Made by a program: the position numbers and the translations under genes
In this document: positions 23,028 through 33,631 of the stretch, one piece after another
Position numbering within the stretch: the first letter of the stretch is position 1
How the letters are laid out: every line of letters starts with the position of its first letter
Source: Vanessa cardui
Lineage: Eukaryota > Arthropoda > Insecta > Lepidoptera > Nymphalidae
Assembly: GCF_905220365.1 (NCBI RefSeq)
Contig: NC_061128.1
Coordinates: forward strand, 372,001-436,000
Reading direction: 5' to 3'
DNA: 64,000 bases
The notes under the pieces: generated by a model
Database searches by the model: none
Seen by the model: only the letters and a program-made list of their open reading frames with translations
Told to the model about the DNA's origin: nothing

Positions 23028-23228
23028 TTGACGACCTCTTTGGTCGAGTATCGTGTACACCGGTTTTATGGGTAAGCCATTCTGAGGTACCGGGTTCGAC
23101 TCCCGACTGAGTCGAAGTAGAAAAAAATTATTAGTTTTCCATGTTGTCTTAGGTCTGGATGTTTGTGCTTACATTGGGATCAGAGTAATGTATGTGATCG
23201 TGTTCTACATTTATTTAAAAAAATAAAA
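23028..23228 (+). mobile_element. tRNA-derived SINE, family D
   Basis: The only plus-strand D copy. Head CCTCTTTGGTCGAGTATCGTG with B box GGGTTCGACTCCC, body TTCCATGTTGTCTTAGGTCTGG, end TTGGGATCAGAGTAATGTATG. It lacks the block with GTACCGTCGTTACTTC seen in the other copies, so it carries an internal deletion. Confidence 0.8.
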
Positions 23229-23605
23229 TAAATCTACAATGATATATTTGCATGTTTGCTTCTTGTATTAAAAGTATATAAATACTTACGTATTCTGTTT
23301 AACGAATTGTAAAAATTATAAAGTTTAGGATTGAACGTTTTAATATAAAGCTAGGTGACGTCTACAGTCATACGATAATAACAGCGATATCATTTTTCAA
23401 CATTCGTCTGTAAAACCATTTCGTAGAGAGAGCTTTTCGTTACTTTTTAATGAATCTCTCAATGTAATAAGATAAATAACAATGTTAGCGTCGTGTATAT
23501 ATCAACGACAAAGTGAGAACGTTCTAGAATAATAATTTGACACTTAAACTAACTCAGCTTTGAATGTAAATTGTCGTCTCACATTTATCTTTTAAAATTA
23601 ATGAT

Positions 23606-23798
23606 ATTAAATAATAGAAGCCGCCCACGGCTTCGCACGTGTTGTATGGTATTGTTTGTCATTTGTTAGGCAAAAAAAGAAGTCTATGTACTTTTTTGGA
23701 TTTCAAGCTAATTTCATCAAATTCAGTTCAGTTGTTTGGATGTGATGATCGACAGTCAGACAGAGTTACTTTCACGTTTATAATATTAAAATAGATTC
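23606..23798 (-). mobile_element. Helitron-like element, family F
   Basis: The plus strand starts GAAGCCGCCCACGGCTTCGC (a perfect small fold: GAAGCCG with CGGCTTC) and ends TTACTTTCACGTTTATAATA, the reverse complement of the F start. Order matches 24.93 kb and 12.63 kb copies. Confidence 0.65.
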
Positions 23799-23917
23799 CG
23801 TAAAGTCAATAAATCTTTCTGGGGTCAGGTATCCATTTTTATAATAAAATTCCGCATACAATTTTAACTTTGCCGTTTCGTAAATTCAAATTGTTTATAA
23901 AAAATACTTTGGTAAAA

Positions 23918-24208
23918 AAGGAATAATATGATTCGATACAAGATTTTGTATAAGATAAAAAAGCGTGGAATTAATACCTGTTGATTTCCAGGCAGGATAC
24001 ATTATGTACAAATATAATTTTATTTAACTAACATGATTGTATTTTTTAAATGTTGAAATAGAGTAACTACTGAGTTTCTTGCCGGTTCTTCTCGGTAGAA
24101 TTTACTTTCCGAACGAGTAGTAGCTTCACTTAATTGTTAAATGACGGTTCACAAATGCTTGTAAACGCCTACTTGAATAAAGTTTATTTTGATTTGATTT
24201 GATTGAAA
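23918..24208 (+). mobile_element. Retroposon 3' end, family C1
   Basis: Sequence in order: AAAAAGCGTGGAATTAATACC, CAGGCAGGATACAT, ACTAACATGATTGTATTT, AGAGTAACTACTGAGTTTCTTG, CCGGTTCTTCTCGGTAGAA, TAGCTTCACTTAATTG, TGAATAAAGTTTATTTTG and a TGATT-repeat tail. Constant 3' end and variable 5' end across copies indicate a LINE-type 3' UTR, 5'-truncated. The parent LINE ORF is not in the window. Confidence 0.75.
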
Positions 24209-24502
24209 TAATTTTCTTTTGTCATGAACTGAAATGGACAGATGCATGCTTGTTGAAGAGGGAAAATATCGTGAGAAAAATTACATTTATGTTGAGGTGG
24301 ATCAAAGATAAAATCTTGGCTTGTGTTGGGCCAGCAAAGTTTTAGCTTCACTACCTATATACTACCTGCAACACAATAAGCCCATTTGTAGAAAAATTAC
24401 GAACTATTTAGGACTGTCTATAATATAATGAAATAAATATATGTTCGTTCGGTACTTATAATGCAAAGCGTCCTTAGAATGCCACGGTGATTTTATGGCT
24501 TT

Positions 24503-24600
24503 TTTTTTTAGCATGCAGATTTTGACGTCCTCGCTTCGAATTCCGCATCAGGTCAAATAAAGATTTTGTTTTTGCTCTTGTCATTTATCAATCAATTTTG
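24503..24600 (+). mobile_element. Possible tRNA-headed SINE head (family L type)
   Basis: GCATGCAGATTTTGACGTCC, GCTTCGAATTCCGCATCAGG and AAATAAAGATTTTG resemble the head and following block of lepidopteran tRNA-type SINEs. Only the head is visible; weak. Confidence 0.3.
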
Positions 24601-24929
24601 ATTGATTGCATTAATAAACTATCAAAGATTATTCTCAAACAAAATATGCTAGTTTAAAATTTGTCACAGGTTTTACTTATTCATATAATATACATGGATT
24701 AGATGTTCATGTTAAGATACTAAGCTGGTAGTTTTAAAACCAGATGTTATCATTGGTGTCGTAAATAGCCCGCATTTTAGACATCACTCAAATATAACAC
24801 TGCTATGAGTAGTTTTAAAATTCGGTAAGCGACCAAATGTATTTTGTAAATATATACTATGTTGTTATCTGTGACAGAAGTCCGACACATATACCGGTGG
24901 TAAGTTCCTTTTGCACCCAAGTGACTCAA

Positions 24930-25431
24930 CGCGACTTCGCTCGCATTTTATTTACATTGGGTGTTGCTTGTCATGTGTAAGTTAAAAAAAGTAACCTATG
25001 CCCTTTCTTAGAGTTCAAGTTTGCTTCGTAGCAAATTTCATCAAATTTGGTTCAGCGGTTTGGTCGTGAAAGAGCGACAGACAGACGTACAGAAATACTT
25101 TAAAAAAAAAGGAAAGTAACAGCCTGTAAATTTCCCACTGCTAGGATAAGGCCTCCTCATCCATTAAGGAGAGAGCTTGGAACATATACCACGCTGTTCC
25201 AATGCGGGTTGGTGGAATGCATATGTGGCAGAATTTAGAAAGAAATTAGACACATGCAGGTTTCCTCACGATGTTTTCCTTCACCGCCGAGCACGAGATG
25301 AATTATGAACACAAATATATGTGGTGCTTGCTTGGGTTTGAACCCGCGATCATCGGTTAAGATGCATGCGTTCTAACCTCTGGGCCAGCTCAGCTCGAGT
25401 TACTTTAACATTTATAACATTACTATAGATA
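24930..25431 (-). mobile_element. Helitron-like element, family F, interrupted by a SINE
   Basis: The left part (24930-25101) reads ACTTCGCTCGCATTTTATTT to AAAGAGCGACAGACAGACG. The right part (25397-25431) resumes with GAGTTACTTTAACATTTATA and CTATAGAT. Together they give the full reverse complement of family F. The SINE at 25102-25396 splits it, with TACTTT on both sides. Confidence 0.7.
25102..25396 (-). mobile_element. tRNA-derived SINE, family A (full length)
   Basis: Reverse orientation: the tail CAGCCTGTAAATTTCCCACT comes first on the plus strand and the tRNA head (AACCTCTGGGCCAGCTCAGCTC) last. The B box reads GGGTTTGAACCCGCG. Inserted in a family F element, hence younger than it. Confidence 0.85.
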
Positions 25432-25509
25432 TCATAGCTTTTGAGATTGTCAACAACCAAAGCGATCAGCCGCGCATTTGGTAGTCAATATAAGAACTTT
25501 ACATAGTTG

Positions 25510-25622
25510 TATATGTCCCCAATGCACCATCGAGCTTAGTAACTAAGATGTCTCCTCCCTTGTGACTAAAACACTGGCTATCCTTCAAACCGTTACAAAG
25601 TAATACTAAGTACTTAGTCTTA
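25510..25622 (-). mobile_element. Family B, decayed fragment
   Basis: GTCCCCAATGCACCATCGAG, AACTAAGATGTCTCCTCCCT and AAAACACTGGCTATCC align with reversed family B landmarks; truncated both sides. Confidence 0.5.
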
Positions 25623-25788
25623 CTGTTACTTTTATTGTTATTGATATATTTCATGTTGCAGGTTTACCATATTAGGTAAGATATAATTTCGTTTAGAAAA
25701 CTTTTTTTATTTTAATTTCATTTTTTTATATTATTCTTTCAATTTTAACCAATTAATTAAATATAATAAGTTAAGTGTATTAAACAAA

Positions 25789-26310
25789 CTCATCAGTTAT
25801 TCTACCGCCAAATAACAGTACTTAGTATTGTTGTGTTCCGGTTTCAATTCAAAGTCAAAATCCTTTATTCAAAATAGAAGTGTACACTTTCTTATTGACT
25901 GTCGAAAATCTACCACCGGTTCGGAATATAATACCTCAGACCTGAGAAGAACCGGCGAAAGAAACTCAGCGGGTTTTTATTTTTTTATAATGTCAATTTA
26001 CAATTTACAGTAATAAACATATTCTTGTTATTTGAAACAGCCTGGAGGCGATCATCTCATTCCCAAGGTGTGCAGTCAACTAGAAAGTCATTAGTGCTGT
26101 AATATCCTTTAGCAACCTTTAAAGGTTGAGTGAGCCAGTGTAACTACAGGCACAAGGGACATAACATCTTAGTTCCCAAGGTTAGTGGCACATTGACGAT
26201 GTAAGGAATAGTTAATATTTCTTACAGCTTCATTGTCTATGGGTGATGGTGACCACTTATCATCAGGTGGGCCATATGCTCGTCCACCAACCTATGACAT
26301 AAAAAAAGAA
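25789..26310 (+). mobile_element. Family B element split by a nested C2 insertion
   Basis: The left part, 25789-25844, is CATCAGTTATTCTACCGCC to GTTGTGTTCCGGTTT. The right part, 26117-26310, is GGTTGAGTGAGCCAGTG to the terminal CATCAGGTGGGCC block and A-rich tail. The split falls within a motif that is continuous in other copies (CCGGTTTGAAGGGTGAG). Confidence 0.8.
25845..26116 (-). mobile_element. Retroposon 3' end, family C2, nested in family B
   Basis: The plus strand reads AAAGTCAAAATCCTTTATTC, GTACACTTTCTTATTGACTG, TCTACCACCGGTTCGGAAT, ACCTCAGACCTGAGAAGAAC and AAACTCAGCGGG. The far end (26040-26113, with CCTGGAGGCGATCATCTC) is a region upstream of the usual truncation points and is the longest C2 extension in the window. 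Confidence 0.75.
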
Positions 26311-26663
26311 TAAAGATAATCATTATAAACTAGCAGTTTATACAACCTTATATATTTTTAGTTCTATAGTCAAACCAAGTAGAAGTTGTTTTAGTCCACC
26401 AATTCCCTGTGGAGTAATTTGTTAGATTTTTTAATTTTTATTATGTTTTTAATAGAGAATACGCAAGCTATTTGTAGTCTTGGAGTTCGAGACTCCTTCA
26501 GGATCTTTTTTATCACAGTTGAGATATACTTAGAAAAAAATTAAGTCTCAAATATAATACATAATATTTTTTTTGAATTAAAGAAAACTGCTGTACCAAA
26601 TTTGTTACTTAATACCTAGTTAATAGTACATTGTAAACTAGTGTAACTGCTGCGTTTTTTATC
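26311..26663. other. Unassigned AT-rich DNA
   Basis: No recognised feature. Confidence 0.45.
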
Positions 26664-26669
26664 TGTGCA

Positions 26670-26784
26670 GCCGAGATATACGCGTTCTAACCACTGGGAG
26701 GTTAGAGCGCGAACATCTTAACTGATGATTGCAGGTTCAAACCCACTGAATATTCATGTGCTTTGTGGTGAAGGAAAACATCAA
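26670..26784 (+). mobile_element. SINE family A head with snap-back duplication
   Basis: Contains GCCGAGATA (plus head start), then GCGTTCTAACCACTGGG (minus-strand head), then GGTTAGAGCGCGAACATCTT (plus head again), then B box AGGTTCAAACCC and a truncated body to GGTGAAGGAAAACATC. The head is thus folded back on itself, with an 11-bp imperfect stem. Confidence 0.65.
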
Positions 26785-27678
26785 TATTTTTTAACATTAC
26801 ACAATAATTTAACCTTATTAGTTCGTCAATTGACTTCCGATTATTTTTTGAATAAACAAGGTAGAACGCGCCAAAGGAATGTATTCGGTTATTTAAATAA
26901 TTCCTGGAACAAGGTTACGTTAGTTAAGTGTACTAATTATCGGACTGTGTTTTGTTTTCATAGAACTCATAAAATCCACAAGATTTAAGGGGTCAGACTA
27001 AGGTATGTGATGTTGTCTAATATTTATTTATTTATAAAATAATATATGCAAAGAAATTTTTTAAAACAATTAGTGAACAAAACATAAGCGCTTGGAATGC
27101 CTGGAAGAATGTTAGAAGCAATTCTCTGTTGTGAACTGTGGTTTTCTGGTGTAGAATGAGCCATTCCTTTTAACACCCATAGAGGATGATGATATGCGTT
27201 AAATCTTTCAATATTTTCCATGCTCCACGCCTTTCACCGTCAAGGGATTGGTATTAACTCGTGCGGGTGAAATTTCAACGCGAAGCATTAAAAAATGTAA
27301 ATTAAAACAACATGTTTATTTAACAAAGAAGAACTTAAGCCAACAGTTTTATTTTCTCGCTGCTCCGTATTTGTTGTAACTGTCAGGTATTTACTGATGT
27401 AAGACTGGAGTTTTCACTTTTACATACAATCATATGAAGTTAATTGTAGAATTATAAACTTTGCAAGGATTTTTTTGTATTATAAAGAATGATTTCTCAC
27501 TTGCCACACACATGGTAATGAATATAGATTATTTCATAGATTTAAATCTTATTTTAAAAATAATAAATAAATCAAGGTTATAAAAATATCCGTTTATAAA
27601 TTAGAACGCTTATATCTTAAACGATAATAGAAAGAAGCTACTGAATTTTCATGTGTTTAATTTGAGTTCATAATTAAT
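26785..27678. other. Unassigned DNA
   Basis: ORFs of 87 codons (26725-26988) and 65 codons (27024-27221) lack domain signs. No repeat recognised beyond the SINE. Confidence 0.4.
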
Positions 27679-27864
27679 ATCGTGCTGATCTTAAAAGAAA
27701 AACGTCCAGAAGATACCTGCATGTGTCTAATTTCAATTAAATTTTACAATATTGAATCCACTAACTAGCATTGGAATAGTATGGTGGAATATACTCCGCA
27801 CCTTATCATACAAAAAAGAGGAGGCCTCAAGCCAACAGCGGCAAATTTGTAGGCTGCATATGTG
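27679..27864 (+). mobile_element. SINE family A, 5'-truncated copy
   Basis: Body and tail only: GATACCTGCATGTGTCTAATTT, GCATTGGAATAGTATGGTGG, AGAGGAGGCCTCAAGCC and GGCAAATTTGTAGGCTG. The tRNA head is absent. Confidence 0.7.
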
Positions 27865-27883
27865 TTACTAAGTGTTACCTAGT

Positions 27884-28112
27884 ATACCTGTTGACTTCCA
27901 AGCAGGATATATTAATTTAAATAATTGTATTAACTAACATGACTTAGTATTTTTTAAATGTTGAAAAAGAGTAACTACTGAGCTTCTTGCCGGTTCTTCT
28001 CGGTAGAACCTACTTTCCGAACCGGTGGTAGCTTCAGTTAATTGTAATATGACGATTCAAAAGTGCTTGTTAGAGCCTACTTAAATAAAGTTTATTTTGA
28101 TTTTGATTTTGC
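27884..28112 (+). mobile_element. Retroposon 3' end, family C1
   Basis: CCTGTTGACTTCCAAGCAGG, AGAGTAACTACTGAGCTTC, GAACCGGTGGTAGCTTCAG, GACGATTCAAAAGTGCTTG and TAAATAAAGTTTATTTTG with a GATTTT-repeat tail. One of the best-preserved C1 copies. Confidence 0.8.
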
Positions 28113-28682
28113 CTTCAGGCTACGCTTACTGCACTTTGAAGACTGTGCTGTCTTTAGAATCATTCTGTATAAGTCAATTGGCTTTCATGTTCTGATTGAC
28201 ATCCAGCTCCTATTTCTGTAGATTGCGATTACTAAATTTAATAGTAATTATAATATATCTTAGGTCAACAATAAACAGACTACTCGTAGTCAAACAATTA
28301 GTAAAAAGATGTAATGAAGTTTTTAAAAAATAATCACTTCAAGAAAGTTTTTACGTGTATGCGTAGGTCCAAATTTAGCTCCAGGGTTCATCGAACTCTT
28401 TCACTTTGCTAGACAGGGCGTATATCGGCGCTATTCAGAGGAAAGATTAGCTTTTTTATTAAAAATTAAATTTATATATTGCGATTCTCTTTTTCAGACA
28501 ATTCATCATACTCTTATTGTCCCGTACGATTAAGTATAAAGTTTGCAGGATTGGGGCGACGGTATCCCAAGGGGTCGAATCTATCCCTTCCACATAGCTT
28601 ATCAGCTCGTATATTGTTGAGCCACTAAGTATTATATTATTGGGCTTAGTTTGTTATTTAATATAATAATAAAATAAAATCC

Positions 28683-28713
<31 letters not shown>

Positions 28714-29184
28714 TAATTAATCGACATAATAAATCTTATTGATATATTCATAATATAAGCAAATCAATATGTTCATGTAACATAAACAGCTGGTCATGTT
28801 TATGTTAATCAAATTATTTTTTATTAACTGTCATTAATAGGTGGCACTAGTAGGATTTTAAATCACGCTATAGTTTTCGTTTTGTTACGATAAGTAAGGC
28901 ATTGTTAAAAATAAAATTTGGATTTCCTGGATCAACAGTTCTTTCATTCGTCATCTGACAACAGTATTGATACAACATTATAGACAATCTTAACAATAAA
29001 ATGAATAGATAAATTTACACTAAACTCAACTCACAAACTTACACACACGCACACGACTTACACACAACAAATACAGTACAAGTACAACTTACTTAAACCT
29101 TTTACTCTTATAGGTAAAAAAAATCGTGTCATATATCTTTATATTTCTTTTTCTGTTGAACTAAACACCAGTGTTGTATTTATA
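28113..29184. other. Unassigned DNA with a TA microsatellite
   Basis: An alternating TA tract lies at about 28687-28713, and a CA-rich simple tract at 29035-29075. No gene or repeat otherwise. Confidence 0.45.
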
Positions 29185-29385
29185 ATGAACATCGTAAAGC
29201 ACTAGCATGAAGTCCCTATGGTCTATGTCTGTTTGTTCCGGGTCATCTCTGGAACAGCTAGAATAATTTGAACGGAAGTTCTATGGCAGGTAAATGATGT
29301 AGATAATAAGGAGTATCTTAAGCTACAACAATAACTTTTTCATCGAAATCAAACGCGCACAAAGACGCGGGCACATCTACTTTCT
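29185..29385 (+). mobile_element. Helitron-like family E, diverged
   Basis: GTCTGTTTGTTCCGGGTC, TCTGGAACAGCTAGAATAATTT, AATAAGGAGTATCTTAAGC and GACGCGGGCACATCTACT follow family E order. The CTAG end is mutated. Confidence 0.5.
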
Positions 29386-29804
29386 TATAAAATTCATAAA
29401 CGACCACAAGTATCATAGAACACGTCGTAATAATATCGTAATAGCGATAAACAAAACGTAATCCATCAGACAACATTGCCGACAATAAAGTGGCGGAGAG
29501 TCATCAAATGTTGCTCAAGTCGACTTCAAGTTGTTTCTCAAACTACGGAACAAAGCTATTCCCATGTGATGGCGGTCGAGAGCGGGCAGGGTGCATGAGA
29601 GGCGCGATTAATGATAATTTTATTATTATTTATTTTTATATGGTATTTTGTATTGTATATTTGTATTATGGTATTATTACATTTATATCTCTCATGCACG
29701 ATTTTACGGCGGTTACTTTGACTTTTAACTCCACGGGTACATCTATATGTATAAAAGCACTGACTGATTAATCAGGAAATCACCATATTTACCATATTTG
29801 TATA

Positions 29805-30043
29805 AATAAATAAATAACAGACAACATCATATGCATTACTCTGATCCCAGTGTAAGAAGCTATAGCACTTGTTTTATGGAAAATTAAAAGTAACGACGGT
29901 ACCACAAACAACCAGACCCAAGACGGCATAGACAAGTAATGAGTTTTTTCAACATCGACTCGGCTAGGAATCGAACCCGGGACCTCGGAGTGGAGTGCCC
30001 ATGAAAACCGTTGTACACACTACTCGGCCGCAGAGGCCACAGA
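29805..30043 (-). mobile_element. tRNA-derived SINE, family D
   Basis: The plus strand reads ACAACATCATATGCATTACT, CAGACCCAAGACGG, GGAATCGAACCCGGGACCTC (reversed B box) and CACACTACTCGGCCGCAGAG (reversed A-box region). A full copy. Confidence 0.85.
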
Positions 30044-30059
30044 AACTATAACAATTATA

Positions 30060-30160
30060 ATATGGGTCTTCTCAGGTCAGTGTATTTTCTTTTCCGTACC
30101 GGTGGTCGTGTTTAATTTGACAATTATCAATAACTGTAACTGTAATTAATACCTTTATCT
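30060..30160 (+). mobile_element. Retroposon 3' end, family C2 (decayed)
   Basis: GGGTCTTCTCAGGTCAGTG and CCGTACCGGTGGTCGTG, in the order and orientation of C2; the remainder is too mutated for limits to be firm. Confidence 0.45.
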
Positions 30161-30161
30161 A

Positions 30162-30343
30162 TATTAATATTATAAATGCAAAGTAAATTTCTCTATCTTT
30201 CTGTCGCTTTTCCATGACGAAACCGCTTAATCAAATTTGATGGGTATGAAGCTACTTGAAATCCAAGAAAGGACATAGGCTACTTTTGGCCTAACACATG
30301 AGAACCAACACCCTCAAACGCGAGTAAGGTGACTACTAGTATT
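30162..30343 (+). mobile_element. Helitron-like element, family F
   Basis: TTAATATTATAAATGCAAAG, TATGAAGCTACTTGAAATCC, GGACATAGGCTACTTTTGGC, ACACATGAGAACCAACACCC and AACGCGAGTAAGGTGACTACTAGT. An intact CTAG terminus followed by A. Confidence 0.65.
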
Positions 30344-30439
30344 TAATGAATTATTAGTAATGAATAAAGAAATTTGTGTTTGAGTTTCTACAACGATATT
30401 TATTAAATAAGTCGTTTAACGGATATGTTTTTTTTTTTT

Positions 30440-30640
30440 AATATGAGACAACATCACGTACATTACTCTGATCTTAATGTAAGTTGCTAAAGCACTTGTG
30501 TTTTGTAAAATAATAAGTAACGAAAGTACCACAAACACCCAGACCCAAGGCAACATAAAAAACTTAATGGTAATCTACATCAACTCGGAGTGGCATAACC
30601 ATGAAAACCAGTGTACACACCACTATACCACAGAGGTCGT
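30440..30640 (-). mobile_element. tRNA-derived SINE, family D (B box lost)
   Basis: The plus strand reads AGACAACATCACGTACATTA, CACCCAGACCCAAGG, CATCAACTCGGAGTGG and ACACACCACTATACCACAGAG. The segment holding the B box is deleted between ACTCGG and AGTGGC, so internal pol III promoter function is gone. Confidence 0.75.
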
Positions 30641-30645
30641 CGTAT

Positions 30646-31264
30646 TATGTTTCACTCGCTTTATCTCATGAATGTGTTCCCCCGCTGTGCTCTAGACAAT
30701 AAATGAGTGGCAATAGCGAAGAGATTACGGCAATCGAGAAGGGCTTGAGCTACTTCGGAGTGGGTCACGCTCAATTAGTTGATACTTCGACGTATCGATG
30801 CGATTGGTAAATAAATAAACAAAATAATAATAATAAGACAAAAAAGTTTGCTTACAAAGTTATTTTTCTTTAAGCTACGCTTTTAAATCGGCTTAGTGAG
30901 GATTAAAAAGTATGGAGTAAGCAAAAACTAATTTTGCCGGAGCTTTGAATGTAACTTTTCATTCTAATAGAAAATATAAGATAAAAATAGCATTAAAAAT
31001 AAAATAAAGGCATGTAAAAATTTCATTTTATCAGATTATTTTGAATGTAGCGAAATTAACTAATTTCGGTTGAATCTTCATTCAAAATCGATACTCAGAC
31101 ATTTCATATTATCTTACAAATAACAAACTTGAATAAACATTACATTCTGTGCCAAACCTTTGCAAAAGTTCAAAAATATTATGTCATTATGTATTTTTTA
31201 AGGAAAATGACCAGCATGTATTTTATTTATAACTTAAATGTGATTATTAAAATTTAAAGATTTC
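30646..31264. other. Unassigned DNA
   Basis: GC-richer patch at 30650-30810 (with CGAAGAGATTACGGCAATCG), not repeated here. Remainder AT-rich, nothing recognised. Confidence 0.4.
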
Positions 31265-31265
31265 T

Positions 31266-31434
31266 TGGTGGTAGGGCTTTGTGCGAGCTCGTCTGGGTAG
31301 GTACCACTGACTCATCATCTATCCTACTGCCAAATAACAGTACTCAGTATTGTTGTGTTCCGGTTTGAAGAGTGAGCCAGTGTAAGTACAGGCACAAGGG
31401 ACATAACATCTTAGTTCCCAAGGTTGGTGGTGAT
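31266..31434 (+). mobile_element. Family B, 3'-truncated copy
   Basis: TTGGTGGTAGGGCTTTGTGC to TTAGTTCCCAAGGTTGGTGG, then a sharp change to unrelated sequence. Loss of the 3' end is the opposite of usual LINE-driven truncation and points to a later deletion or rearrangement. Confidence 0.75.
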
Positions 31435-31469
31435 AGATTAATGTGGAAAAGAGTGTAAGAAAAGACTGT

Positions 31470-31724
31470 AAAGTGGAGATGGCTCAGTGATTAGAAAGCG
31501 TGCATATTTACCTATGATTGCGGGTTCAAAGCCAGGCATGCACCACTATGTATATATGTGCTTAATTTGTGTTTATAATTCATCTCAAGCTCTAATTTCT
31601 AGTCTAATTTCATCGAAATTCTGCCACACGTACATTCCACCAACCCGCATTGGAACAGCGTGGTGGAATATATAATGGAAGAGGAGGCCTTATCTCAGCA
31701 GTCGGAAATTTACAGGCTGTTACA
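31470..31724 (+). mobile_element. tRNA-derived SINE, family A
   Basis: Head GAGATGGCTCAGTGATTAG, B box GCGGGTTCAAAGCCAGG, body ACCAACCCGCATTGGAACAGC, tail CAGTCGGAAATTTACAGGC. A small internal deletion before the tail removes the CTCCAAACCTTCTCC block. Confidence 0.85.
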
Positions 31725-32219
31725 ATACTTTACTGTTTTTACTATTAAGCGGTAGAAAATCTATTGGGTGTGTGGTACCTTCACAGACGGACCTATACAA
31801 GGTTATATTGCCAAATTAAAATATGATATTTAGATAAGGGTTCTCTTTAACATAATGCTACTAAACTAAATCTAAATAATTACTTAAACTGACTAGTCTT
31901 TATACAGCTAGCATTGCATTGTCAAAAGGATTCTTACTGTGAAATGAACGCGGAACAAAGCAGCCCCAACAACGTTAAGTCATTTCCTTGTAATAGTGCT
32001 TGTCAGATTACCATTCAAATAACAATACGGGGTCTTGTTAGTTTTGCTGCGAGCCCGTCTGGCGGAGTACCGTGAGTACACAGCCATCGGTTATATTACC
32101 GTCGAACATTATTTCATTTTATTGTATTTTCCAGTTGAAAATTCAGTGAGAGAATCAATGATTATGGACCCCAATAATATATAACAGTCAGCGGTTTCAC
32201 TCAAATTGTGGAGATTAGT
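31725..32219. other. Unassigned DNA with a family B trace
   Basis: At 32045-32112 the sequence CTGCGAGCCCGTCTGGCGG, GTACCGTGAG and CATCGGTTATATTACCGTC recalls the family B start in decayed form. Otherwise nothing. Confidence 0.35.
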
Positions 32220-32350
32220 CATCAAGTTTTAGATATAAAAAATCTTTGTTCTTATTTGGAGTTCTAGTTTGATGCAAAACAAATTTCATAAAATTCGGGT
32301 TCAGTGATTTTGACCACGAAAGAGCAGCATAATTATAATATTAGTACAGA
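32220..32350 (-). mobile_element. Helitron-like family F, fragment
   Basis: GGAGTTCTAGTTTGATGCAA, ACAAATTTCATAAAATTCGG and ACCACGAAAGAGCAGC match the reversed middle of F; the CTAG terminus is missing. Confidence 0.5.
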
Positions 32351-32469
32351 CATTATATCTTACTATTATATGTGTGTCTATTGCCTCATTGATCTTTTTG
32401 CTAGCTTATAAGATTTCAGTATCTGATCAATAGGATTTCATTGGGTTTGTCTATAAATATATTATCAGC

Positions 32470-32650
32470 AGCAGTTGAGTTCTTTCATCTCGGAAATCAC
32501 ATGAAGCCGTTGATAATAATGCGTTTGATTTGTCTCCGTTCAGGTCAATTCCCACCCCATTCCCATTGCCGTTTATGTGGACGTGGGAGCAAAGATTACT
32601 TCTGCCAGCGAATTTATTTGAGCACTGTAATACTAGTGCAACATATGTGT
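32470..32650 (+). mobile_element. SINE family L, body fragment
   Basis: CTCGGAAATCACATGAAGCC, GCGTTTGATTTGTCTCCG and CAGGTCAATTCCCACCCC align in order with the L body (GCAAAACACATAAAGCC at 20.67 kb; GGGACTGCGTCTGATG at 44.65 kb). ORFs on both strands here are shadows of the repeat. Confidence 0.5.
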
Positions 32651-32654
32651 AGCC

Positions 32655-32956
32655 GAGAGCCGAGATGACCCAGTGGTTAGAACGCACACACCTTAACCGA
32701 TGATTTCGGGTCCAACCCAGGCAATCACCATTGAATATTCATGTGCTTAAGTTGTGTTTATTCATCTCGTTCTTGACTTGAAGGAAAACATTCCGAGGAG
32801 ACCTGCATGTGTCTAATTTCGTAGAAATTCTGCCACATGTGTGTTCCTCCAACCCTCATTGGGTCAGTAGTGGAATATGTGCCAAACCTTCTCCTCATAG
32901 GAGGCCTTAACCCAGCAGTGGGAAATTTATAGGCTGTTGTTGTTGTGTTGTTGTTA
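32655..32956 (+). mobile_element. tRNA-derived SINE, family A (full length)
   Basis: Head GCCGAGATGACCCAGTGG, B-box region GGGTCCAACCCAGGC, body TGTCTAATTTCGTAGAAATT, tail CAGCAGTGGGAAATTTATAGG, then GTT-rich repeats. Complete, with only point differences. Confidence 0.85.
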
Positions 32957-33620
32957 TATGTTAAGCCATTAAATAAGGAGAAATCTGTAATTTACTCAAA
33001 AGGGCAATCAGTATTATAACAGCAATCTCGTTCTTAATTTAATTATTATGCTTACACATAACAGTAATTTAAAAAGATTTGACTATCAAGGCATTGTGAA
33101 TGTAAAATTGGGTAAAGTAATAGTGTGTCTTTTATAATGCTTTTGTTTGTTTGATTTTAATGGAATAACGCATTTTAGGTTTTAACGTCGCCGATTAATA
33201 CAGAATTGTCTTCAAAGGAATTACAAAACTTGTGCAACGTATTACATTTTATATGTTAATCGAAAAAAAAATAATGCATTTTTATAAGGCTCGTAAAATG
33301 TCTCTTCATGTTTGAAACACATACACGGACACGGAAGTACGTACATACACACACACAAACGCTCACGGGTTTACGCACACGTTCTCTGTAACACATATAC
33401 ATTATTCTACAACTAGCTCACTCACTATAAATTAGCCCTAACAAGTAATGTATTACAATCATTTTTTGCAATCCGGAAAAAGGGGACGTTTTACCCATGA
33501 CACAAGTTTTTGCGTATTATGGGCACTTATCTCCGTTTCTATTCTCTATTTGTGTATTTACGGGTATTTGAGTATTGCGGGTAAAAAAAAAACAACAAAA
33601 AAATTAGCTTTCGCCATATG
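32957..33620. other. Unassigned DNA
   Basis: CA-rich simple sequence at 33320-33390. A 124-codon ORF (33448-33822) runs across the relic LINE end below and is not accepted as a gene. Confidence 0.4.
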
Positions 33621-33631
33621 CTTCTGTGCTT

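Noticed and set aside
28687..28713. Repeated TA units considered as a possible CRISPR or satellite array
   Set aside because: A simple dinucleotide microsatellite; no spaced direct repeats occur anywhere in the window.
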